In this document: piece after piece, positions 32,207 to 41,432 of the stretch | How positions within the stretch are numbered: position 1 is the first letter of the stretch | Layout: every line of letters begins with the position of its first letter | Assembly: GCF_040196175.1 (NCBI RefSeq) | Contig: NZ_JBEFNF010000004.1 | Coordinates: 180,883 to 244,882 of the forward strand | From: Halospina sp040196175 | GTDB taxonomy: Bacteria > Pseudomonadota > Gammaproteobacteria > Pseudomonadales > Oleiphilaceae | Length of the DNA stretch: 64,000 nt | Reading direction: 5' to 3' | Notes under the pieces: model-generated | Seen by the model: the letters and a program-made list of their open reading frames with translations, nothing else | The model's database searches: none | Told to the model about the DNA's origin: nothing | Translations under genes and position numbers: made by a program

Positions 32207-34171
32207 ATGGGTGGTATATCATCGCTGGGTGTTGGATCCGGTGTTCTGAATTCGGACCTGGTTGACAGGCTGACCAAGGCCCAGCGCGGGCCAGCCGAAA
32301 ACCGGTTGAATCAGGAAAAGCAAGAAACCGAGGCGATGATTTCGGCGTTCGGCAAAGTGCGCAGTGCCGTGACAGACCTGCGTCAGCCCATGAGTGAGCT
32401 TGGGTCACCGGATGCAATGCGTGCTTTCTCTGCCAATACCAGTGGCAGCAGTGTGTCTGCGTCGGTGGATAGCACCAATGCCAGCCCTGGCAGTTACAGT
32501 CTGGACGTGCAGCAGCTGGCCCAGAGTCAGTCTCTGGCCTCTGGAACCTTTACGGACCGTGATTCAACAAGTGTTGGCCAGGGCAGTCTCACGATCGAGA
32601 CCGGGGATCAGAGCACGACCATCAACGTGGACGACAGTAACGACACCCTCCAGGGGCTTGCGAACAGCATTAACGAGTCCGAAGCGGGTGTTTCCGCCGG
32701 TATCGTGGATACCGGCAGTGGCTATCGCATGACGCTGTCCGCCAGACAAAGCGGTACAGCCAATGACGTGACAGTGTCGGTTTCCGACGCGGATGGTAAC
32801 AATACGGATAACGCCGGCCTGTCGCAGTTTGCGTTCAACGCCAACGCCAAGAATCTGGACGAAACCGTTGCCGCCCAGGATGCCAAGCTGTCGGTCAATG
32901 GTATTGATGTAACCCGTTCCTCGAACAATGTTGAAGGCGTGGTCGATGGGCTCACCTTCCAGCTCCAGGATACCGGCACCACCTCCGTGGATGTGACCCA
33001 GGATACGGGGGCGGTGGCGGACAAGGTCCAGGCCTTCGTGGATAAGTTCAATGCCTTCAAGGGTGCGGTTAATGAGCTTACCGCCTACAACCAGGAGGAC
33101 GGCGGCAGCCTGCTGACTGGGGATCCGACGGTCCGCAATATCGAGAACCAGATCAAGAATGAGTTGAACCAGATCGTGCCGGGTCTGGAAAACGCCGGCG
33201 TGCGCAGTCTGTCTGATGTGGGAATAACCACGAATTTTGAGAATGGCAAGCTGGAGTTCGATGCCCAGACGTTCAAAGACAAGCTCAAGGCCAACCCGGA
33301 TGATGTGACGGCGCTGTTTGCGGAACAGGGGCGCACCACGGATTCGCAGGTGTCGTTTGTGCGCAGCGGCTCCGACACCCAACCGGGGGAGTACGCCATT
33401 AACGTCTCCCAAGCAGCGCAGCAGGGCCAGCTGGTATCGAGTACGCAGACGCCTGCGAGCGTGACCGTGGACGCAGACAATAACAGCCTGAGTTTTGAAG
33501 TGGATGGCGAGACATCGGCCAGTATTGATGTCACCGCTGGCGACTACACCCGTGAGGAACTGGCTAGCGAGATCCAGACCCAGCTTAACGCCAATGATGC
33601 GTTGAACGCGGCCGACAAGCAGGTGAGCGTTGGCGTTGATGGCAGCGGCAGCCTTACGTTCACTTCTGGCAGCTATGGCAGTGATTCCAACGTTGCCATC
33701 ACTCGCGTTGATACCAATACAGAGTCCGAACTGGGGCTGTCGACACAGACCGGGACAGCAGGGCAGGACGTTCAGGGCACGATCAACGGGGCAACAGCAG
33801 AAGGCGACGGCCAGGTTCTGTTTCTGGCAAACAGCGACAACGCCGCCAACGGCCTTCAGGTTGAGGTTAACGGCAGTCAGACGGGTGACCGGGGCAGTGT
33901 CAAATTCATTCAGGGCGTTAGCGAGCGCCTTACTGATCGTGTTTCCAGTATTGTTGATTCCGATGGGGCCCTGGGGTCGCGAACCGAAGCTTTGAACAAT
34001 GAGCTGGATGATATTGCAGACCAGCGCGAAGACCTGAATGACCGGATCCAGTCCTACCGGGACCGGCTCACCAGCCGGTTCACCGCAGCCGATTCGCGCA
34101 TTGCCCAGTTCAACAGTACCCAGGACTTTCTCAGCCGGCAGTTTAGTAGTTCGGGTGGTGGTGGCGGATAA
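32207..34171 (+). CDS. fliD: flagellar filament cap protein FliD
   Basis: A protein of 654 residues that caps the growing filament and places flagellin monomers. The N-terminal FliD_N region has SLGVGSGVLNSDLVDRLTKA, and the C-terminal coiled segment is ALNNELDDIADQREDLNDRI, then YRDRLTSRFTAADSRIAQFN and a Ser/Gly end. The middle contains flagellin-IN-like strands (AKLSVNGIDVTRSSN). The length is greater than the common 450-500. The ATG at 32207 follows AAGGGGGT; the upstream frame start at 32132 lacks conservation. A sigma-54 site lies upstream and fliS downstream. Confidence 0.93.
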   Translation: MGGISSLGVGSGVLNSDLVDRLTKAQRGPAENRLNQEKQETEAMISAFGKVRSAVTDLRQPMSELGSPDAMRAFSANTSGSSVSASVDSTNASPGSYSLDVQQLAQSQSLASGTFTDRDSTSVGQGSLTIETGDQSTTINVDDSNDTLQGLANSINESEAGVSAGIVDTGSGYRMTLSARQSGTANDVTVSVSDADGNNTDNAGLSQFAFNANAKNLDETVAAQDAKLSVNGIDVTRSSNNVEGVVDGLTFQLQDTGTTSVDVTQDTGAVADKVQAFVDKFNAFKGAVNELTAYNQEDGGSLLTGDPTVRNIENQIKNELNQIVPGLENAGVRSLSDVGITTNFENGKLEFDAQTFKDKLKANPDDVTALFAEQGRTTDSQVSFVRSGSDTQPGEYAINVSQAAQQGQLVSSTQTPASVTVDADNNSLSFEVDGETSASIDVTAGDYTREELASEIQTQLNANDALNAADKQVSVGVDGSGSLTFTSGSYGSDSNVAITRVDTNTESELGLSTQTGTAGQDVQGTINGATAEGDGQVLFLANSDNAANGLQVEVNGSQTGDRGSVKFIQGVSERLTDRVSSIVDSDGALGSRTEALNNELDDIADQREDLNDRIQSYRDRLTSRFTAADSRIAQFNSTQDFLSRQFSSSGGGGG

Positions 34172-34221
34172 CCGTTAATGTTTGATGGCGACCAATCAAA
34201 AAACGCAACAGGGGTAGAATC

Positions 34222-34629
34222 ATGAACGCACTGCAGGCTTACCAGCAGGTGAACACCCAGACCAGCATTACCGATGCGGACCCGCATAAGCTGATCCAGC
34301 TGTTGCTGGACGGTGCGCTGGAGCGCATCAATATGGCCAAGAATCGGATCCAGGCTAAGGATTACGCCGGCAAGGGCAACCTGATCGGTAAAACCATGGA
34401 GATCATTGGTGGGCTGCGTGGCGCTCTGGACTTTGAACAGGGCGGTGAACTGGCGGCCAATCTGGAAGCGCTCTATGACTACATGGAGCGCGGGTTGTTA
34501 GAGGCCAGTGTCCGCAATGACGTGGAGAAATTGGATGAGATCGCTGGCTTGTTGCGCACCATCAAGGAAGGCTGGGAAGGCATCCGCGAGGAGGCTGTAG
34601 ACTTTCTGCGCCAGCGCGACGCTGGCTGA
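34222..34629 (+). CDS. fliS: flagellin export chaperone FliS
   Basis: A helical protein of 135 residues that binds the flagellin C-terminus and prevents premature polymerisation. Signature regions: YQQVNTQTSITDADPHKLIQ, LLDGALERINMAK, and the C-terminal GLLRTIKEGWEGI. It begins 50 bp after fliD, with GGGGTAG upstream, and probably shares the fliD transcript. Confidence 0.95.
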   Translation: MNALQAYQQVNTQTSITDADPHKLIQLLLDGALERINMAKNRIQAKDYAGKGNLIGKTMEIIGGLRGALDFEQGGELAANLEALYDYMERGLLEASVRNDVEKLDEIAGLLRTIKEGWEGIREEAVDFLRQRDAG

Positions 34630-34695
34630 ATAAGGGGCTGACGGCTTCCAGTCTCTGTGCTTTACTGCAGGGCATGCTATAGGAATGGAGCCACT

Positions 34696-35454
34696 ATGCG
34701 GCGCGCCCTGTTGTACGGTTTGCTCCTGATGCTGGTCTCGCTCCATGGCGTTGGCCAGCAGGTTGGCTCCAAACCGATGGAGCCGGTGGTATTCAGCTTG
34801 GCTGCTATTGAGCCCTGGGCGGAGCGCACCCCTGAGGGGGAGCGGCGGGGGCTTCTGGTGGATCTGGTCGAAGACATCCGCACGCGTATCGACATCCCCA
34901 TCCGTTATCAGATCCGCCCGCACAGCCGGGCCATCCTTGAGATGGAGAACGGAGACGCGGATTTTGTGCCCACCTTCGTAGCCCCTGGCATCAGCGAGAT
35001 AGGTCGGCCTGTGGCGGATCTTGTGGAAGTCGAGGCGTTGGTTTTAGGGCGCGTCGATGATCAGTCCATCGAGGCGTTGAGTGATCTGAACGGGGAGAAC
35101 GTGGGGTATCTCAGCGGCACCTGGTACGGCCACGTCTTTGCAGCCAATGAGGCCATCAACAAAGTACCGGTGAACAACGTCGCGCACGGGCTGAACCTGT
35201 TGCATCGAGGGCGCCTCAGGGCGTTGGTGGCCACCGATGTTGCCATTCCGAGTGGCGTTGATCTCAGCAAAGAGCGTTCGCCGGTTCGCACCTTACTGTC
35301 GCTGGAGACGTTGCAGGGCAAGATTTACATGGCGCATACGTCGTCCCGCGACAAGGCGGCGCAAGCCATTGCCGAGGCCATGCAAGCCATGCACCGCGAT
35401 GGCACGCTGGAGCGCCTTTTCAGTAACCGCTATGAGGCGGCAATCACCCCGTAG
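34696..35454 (+). CDS. periplasmic solute-binding protein (SBP family 3)
   Basis: A protein of 252 residues with a signal peptide (MRRALLYGLLLMLVSLHGVG) and a bilobed amino-acid-binding fold: GLLVDLVEDIRTRIDIPIRY, RAILEMENGDADFVPTF, LNGENVGYLSGTWYG and AIAEAMQAMHRDGTLERLFS. No permease or ATPase gene is adjacent, so it is an orphan binding protein, possibly a sensor accessory. The ATG at 34696 follows AGGAATGGAG. The ligand is unknown. Confidence 0.75.
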   Translation: MRRALLYGLLLMLVSLHGVGQQVGSKPMEPVVFSLAAIEPWAERTPEGERRGLLVDLVEDIRTRIDIPIRYQIRPHSRAILEMENGDADFVPTFVAPGISEIGRPVADLVEVEALVLGRVDDQSIEALSDLNGENVGYLSGTWYGHVFAANEAINKVPVNNVAHGLNLLHRGRLRALVATDVAIPSGVDLSKERSPVRTLLSLETLQGKIYMAHTSSRDKAAQAIAEAMQAMHRDGTLERLFSNRYEAAITP

Positions 35455-35457
35455 CGA

Positions 35458-36387
35458 TCACTTCCCGGCCGCCAGAAGCCCGCGGATGTGCGCCTCGACC
35501 CCTTCGGTCAGCGATTGCAGATGGTAGCCGCCTTCGAGCATTGACACCACCCGCCCGCGGCACAGCTCGCCGGCCAGACGGGTGATCTGCTGTGTGAGCC
35601 AGGCGTAGTCGTCGGTTGCCAGGTTCACTTCGGCCAGCGGGTCAAGCTGGTGCGCGTCAAAACCGGCTGACACCAGAATCAGTTGCGGATCAAACGCGGT
35701 GATTGCCTCGAACCAGCTTTCGGTAACGGCCTTGCGGAAAGTGGCACTGTCAGTGCCCGGAGCCAGCTGCACGTTGAGGATATGGCCCGGCATACCGTGG
35801 CTGTGCGTGAACGGGTAGAACGGGTGCTGGAAACTGGAGCACATCAGCACGCGTGGGTCATGGTGAAAGATGTCCACAGTGCCGTTGCCCTGGTGCACGT
35901 CGAAATCGAGGATCACGACCCGCTCCAGGTGATGAAAGCTGAGGGCGTGCTGAGCCGCAACGGCGATGTTGTTGAAAAAGCTGAACCCCATGGTGCGGCT
36001 GCGCTCGGCATGATGGCCCGGTGGGCGGACGGCGCAGAAGGCGTTGCGGGCCTGGTTGGTCAGGACCTGGTTCACGGCCTGGATCCCCGAACCTGCTGCG
36101 AGCTTGGCGGAGCGGAAGGTGTGTGGGTTCATGGCGGTGTCCGGGTCTGCCATGACGCGGCCCTGGCTGGGCGTCATCTGCTCAAGCTGGTTGATGTAGC
36201 TGTCCGGGTGGGCGCGGCGCAGTTCATCGTGAGCCGCTTCTTCCGCCTCGTTGAGGCTCAGCTGTTCCCAGAGCCCGGTCTGCTGAAGATGCTCGCGGAT
36301 GGCGCTGAGCCGCCGGGGGCTTTCTGGATGGTCGTCCCCCATGTCATGTCTTTCACAGTCCGGGTGATGGAAGTAAGCTGTTGCCAT
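35458..36387 (-). CDS. histone deacetylase family protein (AcuC-like)
   Basis: A zinc hydrolase of 309 residues that removes acyl groups from lysines or small amines. The active site is visible: RPPGHHAERSRTMGFSFFNN, zinc ligands Asp and His in ILDFDVHQGNG and Asp in SAGFDAHQLDPL, and the transition-state motif EGGYHLQSL. It is divergent, 106 bp away, from a Pat/YfiQ-type protein acetyltransferase, which suggests reversible control of acetyl-CoA synthetase or other targets, as in the AcuA/AcuC pair of Bacillus. That pairing is inference. Confidence 0.85.
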   Translation of the reverse strand: MATAYFHHPDCERHDMGDDHPESPRRLSAIREHLQQTGLWEQLSLNEAEEAAHDELRRAHPDSYINQLEQMTPSQGRVMADPDTAMNPHTFRSAKLAAGSGIQAVNQVLTNQARNAFCAVRPPGHHAERSRTMGFSFFNNIAVAAQHALSFHHLERVVILDFDVHQGNGTVDIFHHDPRVLMCSSFQHPFYPFTHSHGMPGHILNVQLAPGTDSATFRKAVTESWFEAITAFDPQLILVSAGFDAHQLDPLAEVNLATDDYAWLTQQITRLAGELCRGRVVSMLEGGYHLQSLTEGVEAHIRGLLAAGK

Positions 36388-36493
36388 CGTCGCGCCTCGC
36401 CATGCAGGTTACACTTTGGTCAATGATTGTGAGCCGCAAGAGCGAATGTGGCAAGGCAATCGGGAATCCTGAAAGGATCTGGAAGAGGGGCTT

Positions 36494-39235
36494 ATGTCCA
36501 CCCGGCATCTCAATGCGCTGTTCAACCCACGCTCCATAGCGGTTATCGGGGCCTCTGAGCGGGCCACAAGCCTGGGCGGTATGGTGCTGCGCAATCTCAT
36601 GGCCGGAGATTATCCGGGCCAGCTGCTGGTGGTGAACCGCCACGGTTATGACAAGGTGCACGGCATTCGCTGTGAGCGGCGCATCAAGCACATGCCCTGG
36701 GCGCCGGATCTGGCGATCATCTGCACGCCCCCGGAGACGGTGCCCAAGCTGGTACGCCAGCTGGGCGAATGCGGAGTTCGCACGGCCATGGTGATGACCG
36801 GGGGAATGTCGCGCTCCTACAGCCGCAATGGCGAGCCACTGATGTACGCGGTGCGGGATGCCGCCAAAAAAGCCGGTATCCGGATTCTGGGGCCCAATAC
36901 TATCGGCATCATGTCGCCGGATACCCAGCTTAACGCCACCTACGCCCACATGGGGGTGCTGCCGGGTAAGATTGGTTTTGTGGGGCAGTCCGGCACGGTG
37001 GCGAGTGCCGTGATCGACTGGGCTTTTGCCCGGGGCGTGGGCTTCTCGCGCCTTTTGACCCTGGGCGACGGCATGGATATCGCGCATGACGACCTTATTG
37101 ATTATCTGGCGGAAGACCCCAAAACCGGGGCTATTCTGCTGCACATCGAGCATATTCCGAACCCACGCCGGTTCATCTCATCCGTGCGGGCGGCTTCGCG
37201 CTCCAAGCCGGTGATCGCGGTGAAAAGCGGCCGCTACCCGGAATCCGAGTATCTGGCGCACACCCTGCCGGATGGCATCACCCAGACTGACCCCATCTAC
37301 GATGCAGCGCTGCAGCGTGCCGGTGTTCTGCGGGTCAATGGGCTGGACGAAATGTTTGATGGCCTCGAGAGCCTGTCGCGTATGCGCCGTGTGCGCCGGG
37401 AGGAGCTGGTGGTGCTGTGCAACGGCGTTGGCCCGGGGGTGCTGGCCGTTGACCGGCTGATCTACCAGGGCGGTGAACTGGCGGAGTTTTCCGAGGCGAC
37501 GGTGGCCAAACTGGAGCAGCGCCTGCCCGGCTACCTGAGCGTGCGCAACCCGCTGGATCTTGGCTACGAGGCATCACCACAGCTTTATGCAGAGGTGCTC
37601 CGGGTTCTGGGCGAGGACCCCGGCATTGCCAATGTGCTGGTGATGTACACGCCCACATTGCTGGAAGACACGCTGCATATCGCGGATTCGGTGATGCAGG
37701 TGGCGCGGCGCCAGCGGCTGAATGTGTTCACCTGCTGGTTGGGGCAGAGTACCGTTCTGGATGCGCGGGATGCTTTCTACGAGGCGGGTGTGCCTACTTT
37801 CTTCTCGCCAGAGAAGGCCATTCGCGCGTTCATGCACTTCGTGAAGCACCAGCGTGGTCAGCGGCTTCTGGCGGAGACGCCGGAGTCCTGGCCGGAGCCG
37901 GAGATGGACCGGCAGGAGGCGCACGAGATGGTGCAGAAGGTGATCCGCAGCCGCCGCAACCACCTCACCAATCGTGAGGCTCGCCAGCTGATGAGCGCTT
38001 ACGGCCTCCAGACGCTGGAGACGGCCTATTGCGATGATGAAGAAGAGGCGGTGGAGGCCTTCCGCGAGTGGGGTGGCCCGGTGAACATCACACTGCTGCA
38101 TGAGCGCGGCTGCCATCCCTATCTGGAGGAGACCTCCGGGCGCGGGCGTTACCGTTACACCATCCGCCGGCTCAATGACGAGGCTGCGGTGTCCGACGCC
38201 TGCCAGACGCTCATGGAGCAGTATCGCAAGCACTTCACAAACAGTGGCTTCTTGGGCTTTGCCATGCACCAGACGGACGCCGGCCTGGGCGGGATTGGCT
38301 TCAGCCTGGGCATTACGCGGGACGCGGTGTTTGGCCCGATCATTGTGTGCGGCTCCGCCGGCGCGCGGGTGAACATCATGGCGGACCGGCGCGTGGCGTT
38401 GCCGCCGCTGAACATGAACCTGGCGCGTGCGCTGCTGGCGCGCAGTAACGCCTATCGGCTTCTGCGTGAGTACAGCACCCAGCCGGAGGAGGACATCCGT
38501 GCGGTGTGCCAGGTACTGGTGACCCTCTCTCAGATCAACAGCGATATTCCCGAAATCCGCGGCCTGGAGATCCTGCCGCTGCTGTTCAACAACGATGGCG
38601 CGGTGGCCTGTGATGTAGCGATTGATCTGGGAGAGCCCGTGAGGCCGGTCATCAAGCCCTATCCCCGGGAGCTGGAGGAGTGGGTCACATTGAAGTCTGG
38701 CCGCCAGGTTCTGGTACGACCCATTCGGGCAGAGGATGAACCCGGGCATCTGGAGTTCCATGAAAGTCAGTCACCAGAGACCATCCGTTACCGGTTCTTC
38801 CAGTACCGCAATGGGTTCTCCCACGACGACATCGCCCGGATGGTGCAGATTGATTACGACCGGGAGATGGTGTTCATCGCCACCGAGTGGCTGGAAAGCG
38901 GTACCGAGCGCACCCTGGGCACCGTGCGGGTCTGGACGGATGCGGACAACATCCAGTGCGAGTTTGCGGTGATGGTGCGCGATGATCTGAGGGGCGAGGG
39001 CCTGGGCCGGATTCTGATGGAGAAGATGATCCGCTACTGCAAGGCCCGTGGCACCCTTGAGATGGTGGGTCATGTGCTGCCCGGCAACGAGGCCATGGCG
39101 GGCATGGCCCGGGCCCTTGGGTTCTCAGTGAGCTATGATCACGAGGAGGATGTGGTTGCTCTCAAACTGCCCCTGAACAAGCCCACCGAGGACTGGCACC
39201 TGGATCGGCTGGATGGAGAGATGCCGCCGATCTGA
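36494..39235 (+). CDS. ADP-forming acyl-CoA synthetase-like / GNAT protein acetyltransferase (Pat, YfiQ type)
   Basis: A protein of 913 residues. Order: CoA-binding domain (1-130, SIAVIGASERATSLGGMVLR), succinyl-CoA-ligase-like domains (to about 465, VGQSGTVASAVIDWAF), ATP-grasp (about 490-715, LTNREARQLMSAYGLQTLET, GISFSLGITRD-type strand), and a C-terminal GNAT domain (about 740-900) with FAVMVRDDLRGEGLGRILME. E. coli PatZ/YfiQ (886 residues) acetylates and inactivates acetyl-CoA synthetase. Whether the ligase half is active is uncertain: the phosphohistidine site could not be confirmed by eye. GAGGGG precedes the ATG. Confidence 0.88.
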   Translation: MSTRHLNALFNPRSIAVIGASERATSLGGMVLRNLMAGDYPGQLLVVNRHGYDKVHGIRCERRIKHMPWAPDLAIICTPPETVPKLVRQLGECGVRTAMVMTGGMSRSYSRNGEPLMYAVRDAAKKAGIRILGPNTIGIMSPDTQLNATYAHMGVLPGKIGFVGQSGTVASAVIDWAFARGVGFSRLLTLGDGMDIAHDDLIDYLAEDPKTGAILLHIEHIPNPRRFISSVRAASRSKPVIAVKSGRYPESEYLAHTLPDGITQTDPIYDAALQRAGVLRVNGLDEMFDGLESLSRMRRVRREELVVLCNGVGPGVLAVDRLIYQGGELAEFSEATVAKLEQRLPGYLSVRNPLDLGYEASPQLYAEVLRVLGEDPGIANVLVMYTPTLLEDTLHIADSVMQVARRQRLNVFTCWLGQSTVLDARDAFYEAGVPTFFSPEKAIRAFMHFVKHQRGQRLLAETPESWPEPEMDRQEAHEMVQKVIRSRRNHLTNREARQLMSAYGLQTLETAYCDDEEEAVEAFREWGGPVNITLLHERGCHPYLEETSGRGRYRYTIRRLNDEAAVSDACQTLMEQYRKHFTNSGFLGFAMHQTDAGLGGIGFSLGITRDAVFGPIIVCGSAGARVNIMADRRVALPPLNMNLARALLARSNAYRLLREYSTQPEEDIRAVCQVLVTLSQINSDIPEIRGLEILPLLFNNDGAVACDVAIDLGEPVRPVIKPYPRELEEWVTLKSGRQVLVRPIRAEDEPGHLEFHESQSPETIRYRFFQYRNGFSHDDIARMVQIDYDREMVFIATEWLESGTERTLGTVRVWTDADNIQCEFAVMVRDDLRGEGLGRILMEKMIRYCKARGTLEMVGHVLPGNEAMAGMARALGFSVSYDHEEDVVALKLPLNKPTEDWHLDRLDGEMPPI

Positions 39236-39246
39236 GCGGGCGCGAC

Positions 39247-40011
39247 TCATCCCCGGGTGAACACCCAGTTGTCGCCGCTGGACAGTTCTTCGTTGAACGC
39301 GTAGCCACCGGTATCGAAGCCTTTCACATCCTCCGGGTTGGTGAGGCAGTTGCGGATGATGTAGGCGGCCATCATGCCCCGGGCCTTCTTGGCGTAGAAG
39401 CTGATCATCTTGTACTGGCCGTTCTTCCAGTCCTTGAACTGGGGGGTGATGATGCGGGCACCCAGTTTCTTGTGGTCCACCGCCTTGAAGTACTCGGTGG
39501 AGGCGAGGTTGATCAGTACGCCGTCGTCTTCTTCGAGTTCCTGCTTGAGGTTGCCGGTGATGGTGTTCTTCCAGAAGGCGTACAGGTCCTTGCCTCGGGC
39601 GTTCTGGAATTTTGTGCCCATTTCCAGCCGGTAGGGCTGCATCAGGTCGAGCGGGCGCAGCACGCCGTAGAGCCCTGAGAGGATACGCAGGTGGTGCTGG
39701 GCAAAGTCCAGTTCGTTTTCAGTGAGGCGCTCTGGTGCCATGCCTTCGTAGACATCGCCTTTGAACGCGAACACCGCCGGCCGGGCGTTGTCCGGTGTGA
39801 AGGGGGTGTGCCATTGCTGGTAGCGCTGGGCGTTAAGCTCCCCGAGTTGCTGGCTGATGCCCATGAGGTTGCTGACCTGGTGGGGTTCCAGCTGTTTGAG
39901 ATCGTCGATCAGTTCCCGGCTGTGTTCCAGAAACCAGGGCTGGGAGTGGCTGCTGGTGGGGAGTTTGCTTTCGTAGTCGAGTTTTTTGGCGGGTGAGACG
40001 ACCATTAACAT
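39247..40011 (-). CDS. yaaA: peroxide stress protein YaaA
   Basis: A protein of 254 residues of the YaaA/DUF328 family, which lowers intracellular free iron and DNA damage during peroxide stress. Signature: MLMVVSPAKKLDYESKLPT, FKGDVYEGM, LRILSGLYGVLRPLD, PYRLEMGTK, ARGMMAAYII and FDTGGYAFNE. The length is typical. A 122-bp palindromic repeat lies between its start and the upstream glutaredoxin-like gene. No OxyR site was identified. Confidence 0.93.
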   Translation of the reverse strand: MLMVVSPAKKLDYESKLPTSSHSQPWFLEHSRELIDDLKQLEPHQVSNLMGISQQLGELNAQRYQQWHTPFTPDNARPAVFAFKGDVYEGMAPERLTENELDFAQHHLRILSGLYGVLRPLDLMQPYRLEMGTKFQNARGKDLYAFWKNTITGNLKQELEEDDGVLINLASTEYFKAVDHKKLGARIITPQFKDWKNGQYKMISFYAKKARGMMAAYIIRNCLTNPEDVKGFDTGGYAFNEELSSGDNWVFTRG

Positions 40012-40057
40012 TTTCTATTCTCCCGTAGATTTGCTTAGTCTTATTCTAACACGATTG

Positions 40058-40179
40058 CCAGGGCAGAGAGTGGGGGAGGCTTTTATGGGAAACGCTATGA
40101 ATCCATCCTTGGACTCTGCGCGATCGCCATCCGTGGCGATCGAGCTTCCCATAAAAGCCTCCCCCACTCTTTGCCCCGG
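40058..40179. repeat. 122-bp nested palindromic (REP/MITE-like) intergenic element
   Basis: Outer arms 40058-40091 and 40146-40179 are inverted repeats of 34 bp with two mismatches, including 25 perfect bases (40067-40091 against 40146-40170). Inside, 40121-40142 is a second palindrome: CGATCGCCA, loop TCCG, TGGCGATCG. There is no open frame. The whole unit can fold as one long hairpin carrying an internal hairpin, in either DNA or RNA. It sits in the gap between a gene end and a gene start on the same strand. Confidence 0.85.
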
Positions 40180-40197
40180 ATCGCGTCTTGGGATTCT

Positions 40198-40449
40198 TTA
40201 GTGATTGCCCAGAAACGCGATCACATCTTCTGCCGAAAACGGCCAGTCCAGTTCTTTGCCTTCGGGTTCCATGCGTAGAACCGGGATGCGCTCGCCGTAG
40301 TTTGCTACCAGTTCCTGAGACTCGCTGATGTCGACCACATCCACCGGCATGGGCGTGTCCAGTGGTGTGTGGACGAGGATCTGTTCGGCCTGTTCGCAGA
40401 GTTCGCAGTTGTCGGTGATGTAGAAATAAAGGCTGGTGCCTGTGGACAT
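40198..40449 (-). CDS. glutaredoxin-like thiol protein (DUF836 type)
   Basis: A thioredoxin-fold protein of 83 residues with redox motif CELC near residues 14-17 (YFYITDNCELCEQAEQ), cis-Pro region GERIPVLRM and DWPFSAEDVIAFL at the end. This matches the small glutaredoxin-like DUF836 group. The start is the ATG at 40449, after GGGGGAACCC; the longer frame to 40491 overlaps rdgC. It is divergent from rdgC with 59 bp between starts. The redox partner is unknown. Confidence 0.82.
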   Translation of the reverse strand: MSTGTSLYFYITDNCELCEQAEQILVHTPLDTPMPVDVVDISESQELVANYGERIPVLRMEPEGKELDWPFSAEDVIAFLGNH

Positions 40450-40508
40450 GGTATTGGGTTCCCCCGGATAATCCCGGCCCTGTTTGGTCAATGCCGGGGA
40501 TCTGGTTC

Positions 40509-41432
40509 ATGTGGTTTCGTAACGCGCGTCTTTATCGTATCACCAAAGCCTTTGAGTGGTCCGCCGAGGCCCTGGAGGAGGCGCTGGCGAAGCGTGCTTT
40601 CCAGCCCTGTGGGCCCCAGGATACGGAGCGGATGGGGTGGGTGTCGCCCCTTGGCCGCGATGGTGATGATCTGGTGTTTACGTCTGGGGAGTGCTATCTG
40701 GTTTGTCTGCGCCGCGAAGAAAAGGTGTTGCCGCCGGCGGTGATCCGCGAGGAGGTGGATGAGCGCGTAGCGGCGGCTGAGGAGGAGCGGGGGCAGCCGC
40801 TGCGGCGCAAGGACAAGACTGAGATCAAGGAGCAGGTGACGCTGGAGATGCTGCCACGGGCATTCACCAAGTCGCGCTTTATTCACGCCTACATTGCACC
40901 GTCTCAGGAGTTGGTTGTGGTGGATTCGGCCGCCAGCAATGCGGCGGAGACGCTGCTTTCGGAGCTGCGTGAGACGCTGGGTTCCATGCCGGTTCGTCCG
41001 CCGGCTGTGCATGAGTCCCCGGCGTTCACCATGACCCAGTGGCTGCGTGGCGAGGCGCATCCGCCGGCCGGGCTGGTGGTCGCGGATGAATGTGAGCTCC
41101 GGGATGATGAGGAGCAGGGCGGTGTGGTGCGCATCAAGGGTGTGGATCTGGGTGGCGATGAGGTACGCAGCCATCTGGACAATGCCATGAGCGTGACCCG
41201 TCTGGCTCTGGATTGGGAGAAGCAGCTGTCGTTGGTATTGGACGATGAGCTGACACTGCGCCGGCTGCGGTTCAGCGATGATCTGAAGGAAAAGCTTGAC
41301 GATGATGCCGGGGATGACCGCATCGCCCGTTTTGATGCCGCCTTCAGCCTGATGACGCTGGAACTGGCACGGGTGGTGCCGGCGCTGCTCGAGGCCTTTG
41401 GCGGCGAGGATCGGTCGGCGCTTAACGCTTGA
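40509..41432 (+). CDS. rdgC: recombination-associated protein RdgC
   Basis: A nucleoid-associated ring protein of 307 residues that binds duplex DNA and restrains RecA. It starts MWFRNARLYRITKAFEWSAE, as in E. coli (MLWFKNLMVYRLS), and shows GWVSPLGRDGDDLVF, EEKVLPPAVI, LPRAFTKSRFI and LALDWEKQLSLVLDDELTL. The ATG at 40509 is chosen by alignment over the in-frame 40491. The 3' end overlaps the converging yciK gene by 11 bp. Confidence 0.93.
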   Translation: MWFRNARLYRITKAFEWSAEALEEALAKRAFQPCGPQDTERMGWVSPLGRDGDDLVFTSGECYLVCLRREEKVLPPAVIREEVDERVAAAEEERGQPLRRKDKTEIKEQVTLEMLPRAFTKSRFIHAYIAPSQELVVVDSAASNAAETLLSELRETLGSMPVRPPAVHESPAFTMTQWLRGEAHPPAGLVVADECELRDDEEQGGVVRIKGVDLGGDEVRSHLDNAMSVTRLALDWEKQLSLVLDDELTLRRLRFSDDLKEKLDDDAGDDRIARFDAAFSLMTLELARVVPALLEAFGGEDRSALNA

